This document shows positions 1 to 9,500 of a stretch of 10,056 nt of DNA, piece by piece. The stretch covers positions 245,295-255,350 of the forward strand of contig LSYV01000078.1 in NCBI GenBank assembly GCA_001584585.1, read 5' to 3'. Position numbers and translations under genes: made by a program. Source of the DNA: Gonium pectorale. Its lineage: Eukaryota; Chlorophyta; Chlorophyceae; Chlamydomonadales; Volvocaceae. Within the stretch, counting starts at the first letter, position 1. Each line of letters begins with the position of its first letter. Under the pieces are notes generated by a model that saw only the letters and a list, made by a program, of their open reading frames with translations, was not told the DNA's origin and made no database searches.

Positions 1-22
1 CGTCATGTAACGCGTGTGCGTG

Positions 23-46
23 CGCTCGTGCGCTCGTGCGCTCGTG
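23..46. repeat. Tandem octamer CGCTCGTG, three copies
   Basis: Three exact adjacent copies of an 8-bp unit, followed by a partly degenerate decamer array (caatggtctg, cgatggtctg, tgatgggcgc) at 51-80. A simple-sequence tract. Confidence 0.8.
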
Positions 47-58
47 CACGCAATGGTC

Positions 59-91
59 TGCGATGGTCTGTGATGGGCGCGGTCATGGGCG
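59..91 (+). repeat. Left arm of imperfect inverted repeat (partner 884-913)
   Basis: When one arm is reverse-complemented, the arms share TGCGATGG, CTGTGATGGG and CATGGGCG in order, 26 matching bases with one substitution and one short unequal spacer. The arms are about 0.8 kb apart and enclose the hairpin at 624-764. Confidence 0.5.
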
Positions 92-623
92 GCCCATGGG
101 CGGCCGAGGCCCGGTGAGCCCGGCGGGTGATGGGCCTTTCACCGTTGCCGCTGCATGCAACCGCTCTCGCACTGCCCTGGCCGACAACACGCAACGACCG
201 AACTGCTTGGAAACTGACTATAGTATTGTGGCCTCGTGGGGCACTGAAACGTCCTGAATGATTGTGTATGTGACAGAGGTATGTGTACAGAGCCTGACGG
301 GGCCGCGAGGGGCGAGGCGCAAGGGCGCTCGGTGATGCTTGGTTCAGGGTTCAGGAGCTGGATGGGCCAGTGGGGCCTCTTAGGGCACGGACTTTTAACT
401 AGGCAGCATGCCATGTGTACCCTTCAAATGCCGCAAGCCCACACGGCGTTTTCGGGCTTCCCGCTGCCCAACCCCTATGTGCAGTTCCTAGCAGTAACTT
501 ATTCATTCAGGGGAGGAAGTGCGTGCAACCTGGCGTTGGTGTTGGGGCACATCCCGGAGGGGTGGCAGAGCCCCGATTTGCTGCTCCGTGTGGCGGGCCG
601 ACAGCGGTGTAAGGAAGTATAGG

Positions 624-764
624 TTATTTCCCTGCCAGATGGTGGTACGGGATATATCGGCGTGTCCGGACGGGGGGGTGATATGGAGGGACATGAGGCC
701 GCCCCGAGGGCCTGAGGGGACGGAGGCCTAAGGGCTGCCGAACCGTCATCCGGCAGGGAGATAC
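624..764. repeat. 27-bp inverted repeat with 87-nt loop
   Basis: Arms 624-650 and 738-764 match at 21 of 27 positions as reverse complements. Three of the six mismatches become G-U pairs in a plus-strand RNA, giving about 24 of 27 paired. The core TCCCTGCC with GGCAGGGA is perfect. The loop contains the 8-bp palindromes GATATATC and GTCCGGAC. It may be a foldback element relic or a structured or small-RNA precursor. Confidence 0.65.
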
Positions 765-883
765 GCAGCTTATGTAGCGGTTGAAGCCCCTAGGTTAAGA
801 GCAATGAGAGTGGGATCGAACGCGCTTGCGGTCGTGTGCGGTGCGGACATGTGACTTCGTGTGCGCACGATCTTACCGTCCAG

Positions 884-913
884 CGCCCATGAGACCCATC
901 ACAGCCCATCGCA
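884..913 (-). repeat. Right arm of imperfect inverted repeat (partner 59-91)
   Basis: Reverse complement of the left arm as described there. Outside this core the similarity fades, and no target-site duplication could be established by eye. Confidence 0.5.
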
Positions 914-1098
914 ACGCACATGCGCAGCTACAGCTCGATGTTGGGGACGCACGACGGACATGCCCTGAGCCCCGGACACCCACAGAGCCCGTATCCACCA
1001 ATGCACACCCTTCACATGCCCGTGCTCGGAGTGCTCGGTATCTTGGGAGGCCATTCCCTCAATAGTTCCTCCCGGGGGCCCCGCCCCAGAATCCCGGT

Positions 1099-1114
1099 TG
1101 GGGTGACAACCCCA
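1099..1114. repeat. Small hairpin TGGGGT-gaca-ACCCCA
   Basis: Perfect 6-bp stem with a 4-nt loop, flanked by cccgg and ccggg that could add an outer stem across an internal loop. No gene lies next to it. Confidence 0.4.
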
Positions 1115-1435
1115 CGCCCCGGGTGCGGTTGCAGAAATCCGAGAGAAAAAGAGGAACCTGCACAGGAAGACTGGAAGAGGGAGCCCGTCTGGACGGCCAT
1201 ACACGCCCGAAGGCGCGACGTTTTCAATGGGGCGGGCGAGTACAGCGCAAGACATGTACCAAGAGCTGCAGAGGAAAGATCCTTGCCAACATTTGGTTTG
1301 GGATTTGTAAGAGGTGATATGGTACGTTTATGGGTTGGTTGCGCAGGAGGGAGCCGCGAGTAGGGACCAGGGGGGACAGGCATGCGACCCACCGGAGGGC
1401 GAGAGAAGCGCACAACTTGTGGTGTGTTTAGGGGT

Positions 1436-1440
1436 TTACA
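1436..1440 (-). terminator. Candidate TGTAA poly(A) signal for the minus-strand gene
   Basis: TGTAA is the known poly(A) signal in Chlamydomonas and Volvox. This is the only exact minus-strand copy I found between the stop codon and the left edge. It would imply a 3' UTR of roughly 2 kb, long but not impossible. A variant signal nearer the stop, or chance, is equally possible. Confidence 0.25.
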
Positions 1441-1794
1441 GCTCGCGTTCGATACACGCGAAACGATCCTCAGCAATGTTCCGTTCATCTGCGTCCCCCC
1501 CTCGACCTCACCCCGAGCACACTCCTCTCGTCGCGCCGCAGCCTGACGGCTCCTCAAATGCCAACCGCGTAGTAGCACTTTTACCACGACTTTTTAAGCA
1601 CCCGCCCCAAGGATTGCACGAGCAACGCTCCATCCTGTCCGGCGCAGCGCAAGCCCCCGCGTCTGTTGCCACTTCCGGGGCACAAGACACCCACCCCCGC
1701 AAGCGCCCCGGGCGCCAGAAGCGCGCAGCCAGACCACCACACGCGCGAAAACCACGACCACCAATCTCACCACCACCCGCACGTCCCAACTTCC

Positions 1795-1813
1795 GGCCCA
1801 GATATAGTGGGCC
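1795..1813. repeat. Small hairpin GGCCCA-gatatag-TGGGCC
   Basis: Perfect 6-bp GC-rich stem with a 7-nt AT-rich loop, followed closely by the palindrome TTGTACAA. Function unknown; possibly chance. Confidence 0.4.
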
Positions 1814-1928
1814 AACTTTGTACAATGGATCGACGGCCCAAAAGACATAGCAAAAGCCACGAAGGGGCTTAAAGTTTAGGGTAAGGACGACAGATACACA
1901 AGGGCGGCCAGGTTGTGGGGGGAACGCC

Positions 1929-1948
1929 ACACGCACACGCAAACGCAC
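1929..1948 (+). repeat. ACACGC hexamer repeat
   Basis: ACACGC occurs twice exactly, followed by the variant AAACGC and a partial copy. A simple-sequence tract. Confidence 0.6.
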
Positions 1949-2370
1949 AGGGTAGCTGAATTGCTGCGCTAAGGGCGGGGGCCCGGCCGCGCGGCGCAAA
2001 TCGCCCGGAGGATGGCCCCAGGGAGTACGCGCGCGCGGTGGGCGCCGCAACGACAGCAATCCCTTGTACACGTGAAGGGTAACCCATCAAAGCACACACA
2101 AGGGCACGCTGGAAGGACGAGAGAGCAATGTTCTAGCGTCGACTGTAGCCAGGCCCTGGTTCCGACGGCATTGCGAGAGAGAGCGCGACCGGAGTAATTA
2201 CCACCCCCGTCGGCGCGCCAAATGCCAGCCGCAGCTCTGTCGGCAGCGCAGGCGTGCGTGTGCCGGGGCCGTCAGCCACGAACGAAGCCCGGCAGAGAGA
2301 AGAGGCCGTGCAACAGGCCGTGCAGCGACCGCGCCACAATCCACTCTCCCGAGCGCGCCGTTCAGTGCAA

Positions 2371-2414
2371 AGAGACACACACGCACCACGCAACACACGC
2401 ACGCGGAGACACAT
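2371..2414 (+). repeat. CA-rich simple-sequence tract
   Basis: Imperfect CA/CACG repeats bounded on both sides by a copy of GAGACACA. A simple-sequence tract without coding signal. Confidence 0.65.
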
Positions 2415-2971
2415 GTTTCTGTTCTAGGTGGTCAGATTGTCGTACACCTTGGATGAAGAGGTCGTCGTACACATGCACCCAAATGGCCGGGCCTCGCAAC
2501 AGTGGGGGCACCACGCCACATACACATGCAATTGATCTCACGCGACACGCACAGACGAAGGAGTCAACGTGTGCTTGTAACGGCACTTGGGTTGCGCAGG
2601 CTTTTTAACCCTCCACCGCATGTACCTGGGCGGTCCAAGCGCAACCCCCAACGGCACCGCAGCCTGCAACACGGCCAAGCACGTGTGCTTGCGGGTTCCA
2701 GCCGCCAACCAAGTGCCGTTCCGCTATGCACACCCCAGGACCCCCAAGCACGTCGATCCAAACGAAAAAATAATATTGCGGCAAAAAACATCGCTGTTGT
2801 GGTTTCCATCAAAACTTGCACACACGGACTACTGCTGAGCCGATTCCCTAACCGGGCAGGCAGAGGGGACGCAAGCCGTTCCCCCTTCACAAGCGTCGGC
2901 TGCAGGAGGCCCGCTGCCGCGGGGCTGCCGTGCAAAGGGCCCCCGCCCTTGCCAAAGCCACTGCACAGTAC

Positions 2972-2996
2972 AGGGACGAAGTCAGGCACCGTCCCT
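2972..2996. repeat. 7-bp hairpin AGGGACG / CGTCCCT
   Basis: Perfect 7-bp stem with an 11-nt loop in the presumed 3' UTR of the minus-strand gene. It could be a UTR structure or chance. Confidence 0.4.
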
Positions 2997-3248
2997 AATT
3001 TTGTACGTCCACTCATCCCATCCTGGGACAGCCCGGCTGCATCACGCAAACTTGATTAGCATGAACCATCCTGGCACGTCCCGGCGGCGTAGACGACGCC
3101 TCCATGAGGCCGACGGAACCGACCTGGCGGCCCCACACTTCACGAAAGTTATAAACCAGCGGAGCAGGCTGGAAGCGGCCCCCGCGGACATGGCGCACGG
3201 CTGGCGGAATCGTAGTCGCAAAACTGAGCCACAGAAAGATCACCCCCT

Positions 3249-3509
3249 TCACCTTGAGATGATGCCAGCCCATTTGCAGCCCAGCTCATCCCAGCTCGCG
3301 CGGATTATGGCCGCCCGCCGAGCCCGCCGCCCAGGCGGGGCCCCACAAAACGCACACCGAACGTTTCGCAAGACAGGCGAGCCCAGTTCACAGTCCTCGA
3401 CGCAGGTGCGCTCGCAGCCCGTGATCGCCCCACCCCGCATCCGCAGCTTCGCACCAGCGGCGATGACCTCACCACGGCCCCCACTGACCACGCGACCCTT
3501 GGTCGCATA
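3249..3509 (-). other. Start of 3' UTR, open in frame with the preceding CDS
   Basis: After TAG the same frame stays open for 86 codons to TGA at 3249-3251. The segment is Arg/Gly-rich and has a Cys cluster spaced C-x3-C-x3-C-x11-C-x2-C. Codon bias is mixed, weaker than in the exon. The default call is 3' UTR; a read-through extension is only a possibility. Confidence 0.4.
3492..3506 (-). repeat. Perfect hairpin 3 nt after the stop codon
   Basis: GCGACC and GGTCGC form a perfect 6-bp GC-rich stem with a 3-nt loop. It starts three bases downstream of the TAG on the coding strand. It may be chance in GC-rich DNA, but the position is notable. Confidence 0.5.
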
Positions 3510-6500
3510 CTATTGCAGGGCGGGAGCCTCAAGCGAACCGCCGCGCCTCATCTTCGGGTCACCAGCTTCCGGCGTGCACACTCCCGAGCTCCCGCCTGCT
3601 GGCGCATCCGACGGGACCTCGTCAAAGGTGGCGGTCCAGGAAGGGGGCGCCGCCACGCCGGCGGCGGCGCACAGCGACGCCTCCGCACCGCCGGTGACGC
3701 ACACGACGTCGGCGGCGCTGATGCACAGCGCGGGCTGGTGTGGCAGCTGCGGCTGCGGCGCCGCCGGCAGCGGCGCCGCGGGCGCCGACGCCATCAGCTC
3801 CGACCGCGCCGTCACCGCCGCCAGCGGCACCTGCGGCGGCGGCGGCGGTGGGAGCAGCGGCAGCACCGCGCCGCCGCCGCTGCACACGGCCGAGCGATGT
3901 CCATTCAGATGCGAAAACAGCGCGTGGGCGGACCCTGAGGCAGACACGGCCGCCGCCGTCGCTGCCGTGCCAGCAGCAGCCCCTAGGCCGCCGACGACTG
4001 AAAGCGGCGCGTCCTGGGAGCCAGTGCTGCGAAGCGGCGGATGCACGCCGACAGAGAGGCAGCCCAGCGTAATGCTGTGCATGCCGCCGCACGCGCCGTG
4101 TCGGCCGCCAGTGGCTGCAGATGCGGTAGCTTCCGCCGTCCCGCCATCAGGCCCGTCGCCGTCGGCGCCGCCCAGCGAAGCGCCCAGCGGCCCCGACGCC
4201 ACGAGCCCGGCCATCGTGCCCAGGCGCGGCTCCAGCACGGCGCCAGAGCCGGACCCGGGCGCCAGCGCCGGCGGCGTGGGGGTCTCGGGCGGCAAGAGCA
4301 CCAGCGGCGGCGGCAGGGAGGACAGCAGCTCGGCCGACACGCGGTACAGGGTGGGGTCATCCAGCGACACCGCAAACGGCGTCAGGGCCTTGGCGTGCTG
4401 GCATGCGGCAAGGCCCGTGGCGGCAGCTGTCTGCGGCAGGGCGTTGGGCCCGCTGAAGATGCGGCTGGGGGACGCCAACACCGGTGAGGTCAGCTCCGAG
4501 GCCGGCCCGGGGTGCGGGCCGTGCGAGGCCACGCCCGAGATCGGGCCCGAGCACAAGTCCTCAACAACCCGCAGGCCGTCGTGCGTGGACAGCAGGGCGG
4601 CTGCGGCGCCGTCCGCGGCGGCGAGCCCGTCGGCGACGGAGAACGACGCACCAGACGTCAGCGCCGACGCCGACACGCCAAAGGCGGCGGCAGGGCACGC
4701 CTCCGCCAGCAGCTCGTGCTCCAACTGCCGCTGTTGCTGCTGCTGTATCCGCTCCTCCGCCTCGCGCTGTTGCTGCTGCAGCTCGTGCTGCTCGCTGCGG
4801 AGGTACGCCGACATGATGTGGTGCGCCAGCGAGGGGCTCAGCGCCGCGCGGTAGGGCGACGTATCGCCACCGTCCTCGCCGTCTGGCATCTCGCCGCTGG
4901 GCGAGTGGCCGACGGGCGTGCCCGCGACGCGAGCGTCTGCAGCAGCCTCGGCCTCGCTCATCTGGCGGTCAAGCCCGGTCGCCAGGAGCTGCGGAAGCGC
5001 TTCCGACGCTGCGGCGGCGACGCGCGCAATGGCTGCGAGGGCGCTGCCCGTCGCCGGCGCTGCCGGGGCCTCCTCTTGCGCGCCTGACGCGACCTCTTGC
5101 GCGGGCTGCTCCTCCACAACGCGCGAAAGCACATACTCCTCCTCAATCGCGGATGCCGGCGCATCAGTTGCCGCCGCCTCGGGAACCGCAGCGGGGATGA
5201 CCAGCTGCTCTGCGCCGCCCTCCTCCGTCCCCCCCTCCTCTGGCACGGACGCCTGACCGCAGAGTGAGTGCTGCAGCTTGCCGGATACAGCCGCCGCTGC
5301 CGCCGCCTCGCGCGCGCTGCAGCTGTGGCTGAGGTTGCTATGCCGGTACTGCAGCGGCGGATGGGCCTGGAAGGGCCCCTGCGGAAGCATAGGGTGGCCC
5401 ACACCCGCCGTCGGGGTGCAGTCACCGTCGGTGTCGCTCCCCGTCGCGCCCTCCCGCCCGACCCTGTCGACGGCAAAGGACTCCGTGCGCAGCTGGCTCC
5501 ACGCGAAGCGGGGCGCGTCGCCGGCGCTCGTGGCGCTGCTGCCGACAGTGGCGCCAGAGTGAGCCGAGGCGGAGGGCACCGAGCTCCCGAGTGAGCTGAG
5601 CAGCGACAGCGCCTGCCCCGCCGGGAGGCCGGCGGCGAGCGTGCTGGTCGCGGGAAGCAGGCCGTACGGCAGCTGCCGTACTGCCACATCAGCCGTATCC
5701 GGGTGCACGCTGTCTCCGAGCGTCAGGCCAGAGATGGGGTGCGGCCCGACGCCAGCGACCTCCGACCCATCCGCCGTGGGCGCCGGCGCCTCCACCGCCG
5801 ACGGCGGCGGCATGGGCGACAGGCCCGTGCCGCCAGTGACTGCGGCGCAGGCCTCGGCGGGCACGCATGGCTGCAGCGGCCGCGCCGGCGAGACCATGTC
5901 GATGAGGTCTGCCTGGGACTGCGAATGCGGCTGCGGCTGATCTCCATCGCCCGTCGCCTGTCGATCGCCCGCTTCGCCGTCACACAGGGTCTCGACCGTG
6001 ACGGGCTGGTGGGCGTGGATGGGCGGGGCCTGCGACCAGTCCACCCACTCCGACGGCGCGGGCGACGGCGCCGCCTCCGCCGGCTCGCCGTGCGGCGACG
6101 CGGCGGCGTCGGGGCTACCCGTCTCAGAGGACTCGGCCTCCGCACCCGGCTGGGTCATAGACTCGCCGTCCTCGTCCTCCTCCTCCGAGGCAGCTGCCTC
6201 GAAGCCCTCATGGGAAGCGTCCTCCTCCTCGTCGTCGTCACCATCGTCGTCGGCGTCCGCGTTAGCCGTCGTTCGCGCCCCTGGGTCGGGCCCCCCCGCC
6301 GATGCGTCCTCCGCATCCCCAGCGGCCTTGTCGGCGGTGGTGAGGAGCGAACCGGGCGCGTCGCCAGTTGGAGTGACCGAGGCCTGGAGCGGCTCCGAGT
6401 AGGAGGCGGCCCCGGGCGAGACTGCCGGCGTAAACATGACCTGCACGTGCAAGGGGAGCGTTTCAGCTTCTTCCAATCCGACACCTGAAGCGCCGCAACC

Positions 6501-9500
6501 CCGGCGACCTAGAGGAAGAGGAAGAAAGAGCACTGACGACGGCAATGCGACGAGTGCCCCACCGCCCCATCTGGCAGCCCGTTCTCACCTTGGCCTCGTT
6601 GTTGTCCGCCATCAAGCCCCGCGGGTCGAACATCGGGATGCCGTCGCTGCGGGGAGGGGAAGAAAATCAATGGAGGGAGACAGCTTGAGCGGAAGGCATG
6701 GGCATGACGAGGTCACTCGGGTCCCCGTCGGCGCCGGACGGCCAGGCGCGTCAGCAATGTCAGCATCCGCATGCGCTCAAGGAAGGCATTGCCGACAGCC
6801 GCTACGGTGCTTCCCGTTGGCAAGCCCACGACGCAGACGCGGGAAAGCAAAAGGTTCCACGCAGACGGCAGGACTTCGCCGAGCCGCGTGCCACGCTGAC
6901 TCACACATAGAGGGTGGGCCTCCGCAGCACCAGCTCATCGGGCCGGTCCTCCGCTGGGTCCCCATCGGGCCCCCGCAACTGCTCGGCGGCGCCCTGGGGC
7001 TCCTGGGCGCCAGCCGGCGCCGCCGCCCCTCCCTCGTGCTGATGAGCCTCGGACTCAGCCGCTTGGGCCGCAGCCGCCTCTCGGGTGGGCGCAGTCGCGC
7101 TGGACGCGACCGCAGCGGCTGCGGCAGCGCTGCAGTCTGATGCGGCGGCCGCCGCCGCACGCTGCAGCAGCAGCTGGGCCTGCAGGGACGGCAAGCAACC
7201 GGTCGGAATCCAATGTCGTATTGCGCAGCGGACCGCGCAGGACATACAAGAGCCCTTAAACAACGTAAGCCACTTGCACACAAGACACAACGCTCGTACC
7301 CGGCCCGTAAGCCGTAGCTCCCGCCCTACGGTAGGCGGTGTGTCGAATGCAAGTTGAAAGAAAGTGGAGTAGACACCATGGTGGAAAAGCAGGGGCGCTG
7401 GCCCTCGTCGTTCACACCCATGCGCAATACCCGGTCCACTCACGTCCAGCTCCTGCCGCATCCGCGCCGCCTCCTCCTGCGCCTTGGCCAGGTCCTGAGG
7501 GCAGCGACACGGCGGGAGCGCAGCCCGGTCGGGAAGCAGGCAGGCAAGGAGGGCACAGGGCAGGCCAACACGGCTGACAGCCACATCGATGTACCCCAGA
7601 CGGCCCAAAGACAGCTCTAACCCAACCAGGAAGCGGCAGCGACGCTGTAAAGACGCCGCCCATGCCGCAGCTTTGCCATCAAAAGCGCGGAACTCGACCC
7701 CGTCGCCCTACTGAACAAGTTGCCCAGGTTTTTCCCTCCCCACGCGACCCACCAGCGCCGCCATGTCCGCCAGGGAGGACGAGGAGGGCATGTGGTGCAG
7801 GCTGCGCTCGCCGTCGCCCCGGAAGAGCCGCTCGTTGGTCGCGGCGTCCTTGTGCGGCGAGTCGGCGTACATGGCCTCCGCCACCGCCGCGCGGGCGTTG
7901 TTCACGTTGACCGCGCTGCCCGTGTCCACCGCCGTCAACATGCGCAGGATGTCACCGGCAATGTCCGCCGCCATGTCCTGCTGCTGCACCGCTGCCGGTG
8001 CAGGCGCCGCCGCGCCGCCGGCCTCGCCGGCATCGCCAAACGCCGCCGGGTGATCCAGCAGCGTCTCCGACGCGGCGCGGTCCATGGCCGCCAGGCCAAT
8101 GGGCACGTAGCCGGCGGTGGGCGTGTCGCTGCCGACGCCGACGCCGAGCGCCGTGCCGGCTGCGGCATTCCAGCCCGACATTATTCGGGGGGACACGGCG
8201 TGGGGCGAGACAGCGCCGCTGATGCCAGACGGCGACAGGAACGCGCAGCCGCCGGTGGTTACGGAGGCACTGCCCGACGCGCAGTCGCCATTGCACGATG
8301 CGCTCCCAACGCCGCCACCCACGGTGACGGCCGCACCGCCGCCGCTGCCCGGTGCGTCGCAGCCGCCACCAAAGCTGTTGCCACAGAGGAGTGTGCCGTA
8401 CTCGCAGCCGTACTCGTGCAGCTGCTGGCTTCCGGTACGGCCGAGGACGTACATGTCCATGGAGCCGCGCGGCGACGGGGCGGGCGCGGTGGGTCCCATC
8501 AGCACGGCCGGGGGGTCTTCTGCCACCACCGACAGGCGACTGCAGGAGGGTCCCGCCGCCCGGTCAAACGATGCGTAGCGGGGCGGCAGCGGCGGCCGGC
8601 CGCTCGCCGCCGGCGCAGGTGCCGATGCCGCGGTCGCCGCCGGAGCCGCTGCAGTGGCAAAGGCGCTGCCACCGCCACCGCCACGGGCCGCCGCGCCGGA
8701 CCAGGGCACGGGGATGGGCTGCGACGGCGCTCCCCCCGCCGGGCTCACGAGCCCCTCTCCTGTCGCCGGCCCGTAGCCTCCGAGTGACGCGGCCGCGGAG
8801 GCGCAAGCCCCAGGGCCGCTGCCCCCGGCGGCGGCGCCGCCGGGCCCGTCGGCGCCGCCGGCGCCGCCCTGCTGGTTCAGCGGCCGGGCGCTGCCGGGGG
8901 TGGAACGGGACATGGAGCGCCAGTGGAGGTGCTGCCGACCGGCTGGCGCGCTAAAGTCGCCCCACTCGTCAGCCACGCAGGCAAGCAGGCTCCCCTGCTC
9001 GCAGCCCGAGGCGGAGGCGCACCCCGCCGCAGGGGCGGGCCCCTCGTCTGCGGACTCCAGGATACTGTCGACGTGGGGCGCGTTGGCCAGGATACTGTGC
9101 GAGCTGCGCGTGTGGTGGGCGCTGGGCGGCCCGCCGACGAGGCACGGCAGGTGGGCCCGCCTGTAATTGTGACGGCAGGAGTATGGGGGCAGGGGCCGGG
9201 GAGGGTGGATAACCAGTCCAACACAGTGATCCGGTGTACAATCATCGGCCCAACTCCCATGGCGCGGGGCAACCCAGGGCAACAACGGCCAACTCAACAA
9301 TCTCATTTCGACATTCACTTTGAAGCGCACAGCCCTGGCAGGGTCGCTACTCAGTCTGTGGGCAAAAGCCGACTAATAACCGTAGGGCAGAGAATCGTCG
9401 ACTCGTTTATAGCAGAGAGAGGGGGGGGCCACGCACCTGAACGCCTGGATCGCGGGGCTTGCCGGCACATTGGGGTGGATGTTGGGGATGCCCCACACCG

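Larger units (their letters stand above)
1..3248. other. Long stretch without a convincing gene
   Basis: Open frames here are short, overlap in several frames on both strands, and lack the G/C-ending codon bias of the large gene. The stretch holds simple repeats, CA-rich tracts, several hairpins and two inverted-repeat pairs. Plus-strand TGTAA copies at 6-10, 608-612, 1306-1310 and 2576-2580 show no matching upstream gene. It is likely 3' UTR of the minus-strand gene plus intergenic DNA. A non-coding RNA cannot be excluded. Confidence 0.6.
3510..6440 (-). other. Coding exon 6 (last) with stop codon of the large minus-strand gene
   Basis: The preferred acceptor, ttgcacgtgcag at 6441, is the only one of three nearby AGs that enters the long open frame. 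It gives VMFTPAVSPG in phase 0 after exon 5, and 976 codons to TAG at 3510-3512. Landmarks are the acidic tract at 6162-6260, a Trp pair in EWVDWSQAP near 6030, and the Gln-rich helix at 4698-4838. Long Ala/Ser/Gly/Pro-rich regions continue to the end. Codons are strongly G/C-ending throughout, and the opposite strand gives only shadow frames. Confidence 0.85.

Noticed and set aside
820..835. tRNA T-arm or SINE box-B-like GTTCGATCCC on the minus strand
   Set aside because: The flanking bases do not form a T-stem or cloverleaf, and no box A is found at the right distance.
1813..1830. CAACTTTGTACAA, resembling part of a phage attachment core
   Set aside because: Only a short palindrome (TTGTACAA) matches, and there is no integrase or phage gene. 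Eukaryotic context.
1427..1885. Isolated TTTAGGG-like telomere units near 1427 and 1874
   Set aside because: They are single copies only, with no tandem array; expected by chance.
1012..2071. Overlapping minus-strand frames of about 190 codons in the gene-free region
   Set aside because: Several frames are open at once on both strands, with no codon bias, splice signals or recognisable protein features.
3000..3500. Hidden kinase-type C-terminal exon downstream of 3510
   Set aside because: I translated the minus strand here in the likely frames and saw no glycine loop, HRD or DFG motif.
3001..4854. 617-codon plus-strand open frame
   Set aside because: It is the antisense of the G/C-ending exon 6. 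Its runs of Cys and Ser are the complement of the Gln and Ala/Gly codons, and it has no independent coding signal.
4958..5689. 243-codon minus-strand Arg-rich frame
   Set aside because: It overlaps exon 6 in another frame, with typical +1/+2 shadow composition and no codon bias.
5703..6488. 261-codon plus-strand open frame
   Set aside because: It is antisense to exon 6, with Arg/Val/Leu shadow composition and no start or splice context.
7720..8787. 355-codon plus-strand open frame rich in Arg and Ala
   Set aside because: It is antisense to exon 2. Arg/Ala composition in a shadow frame is expected from GC-rich codons.
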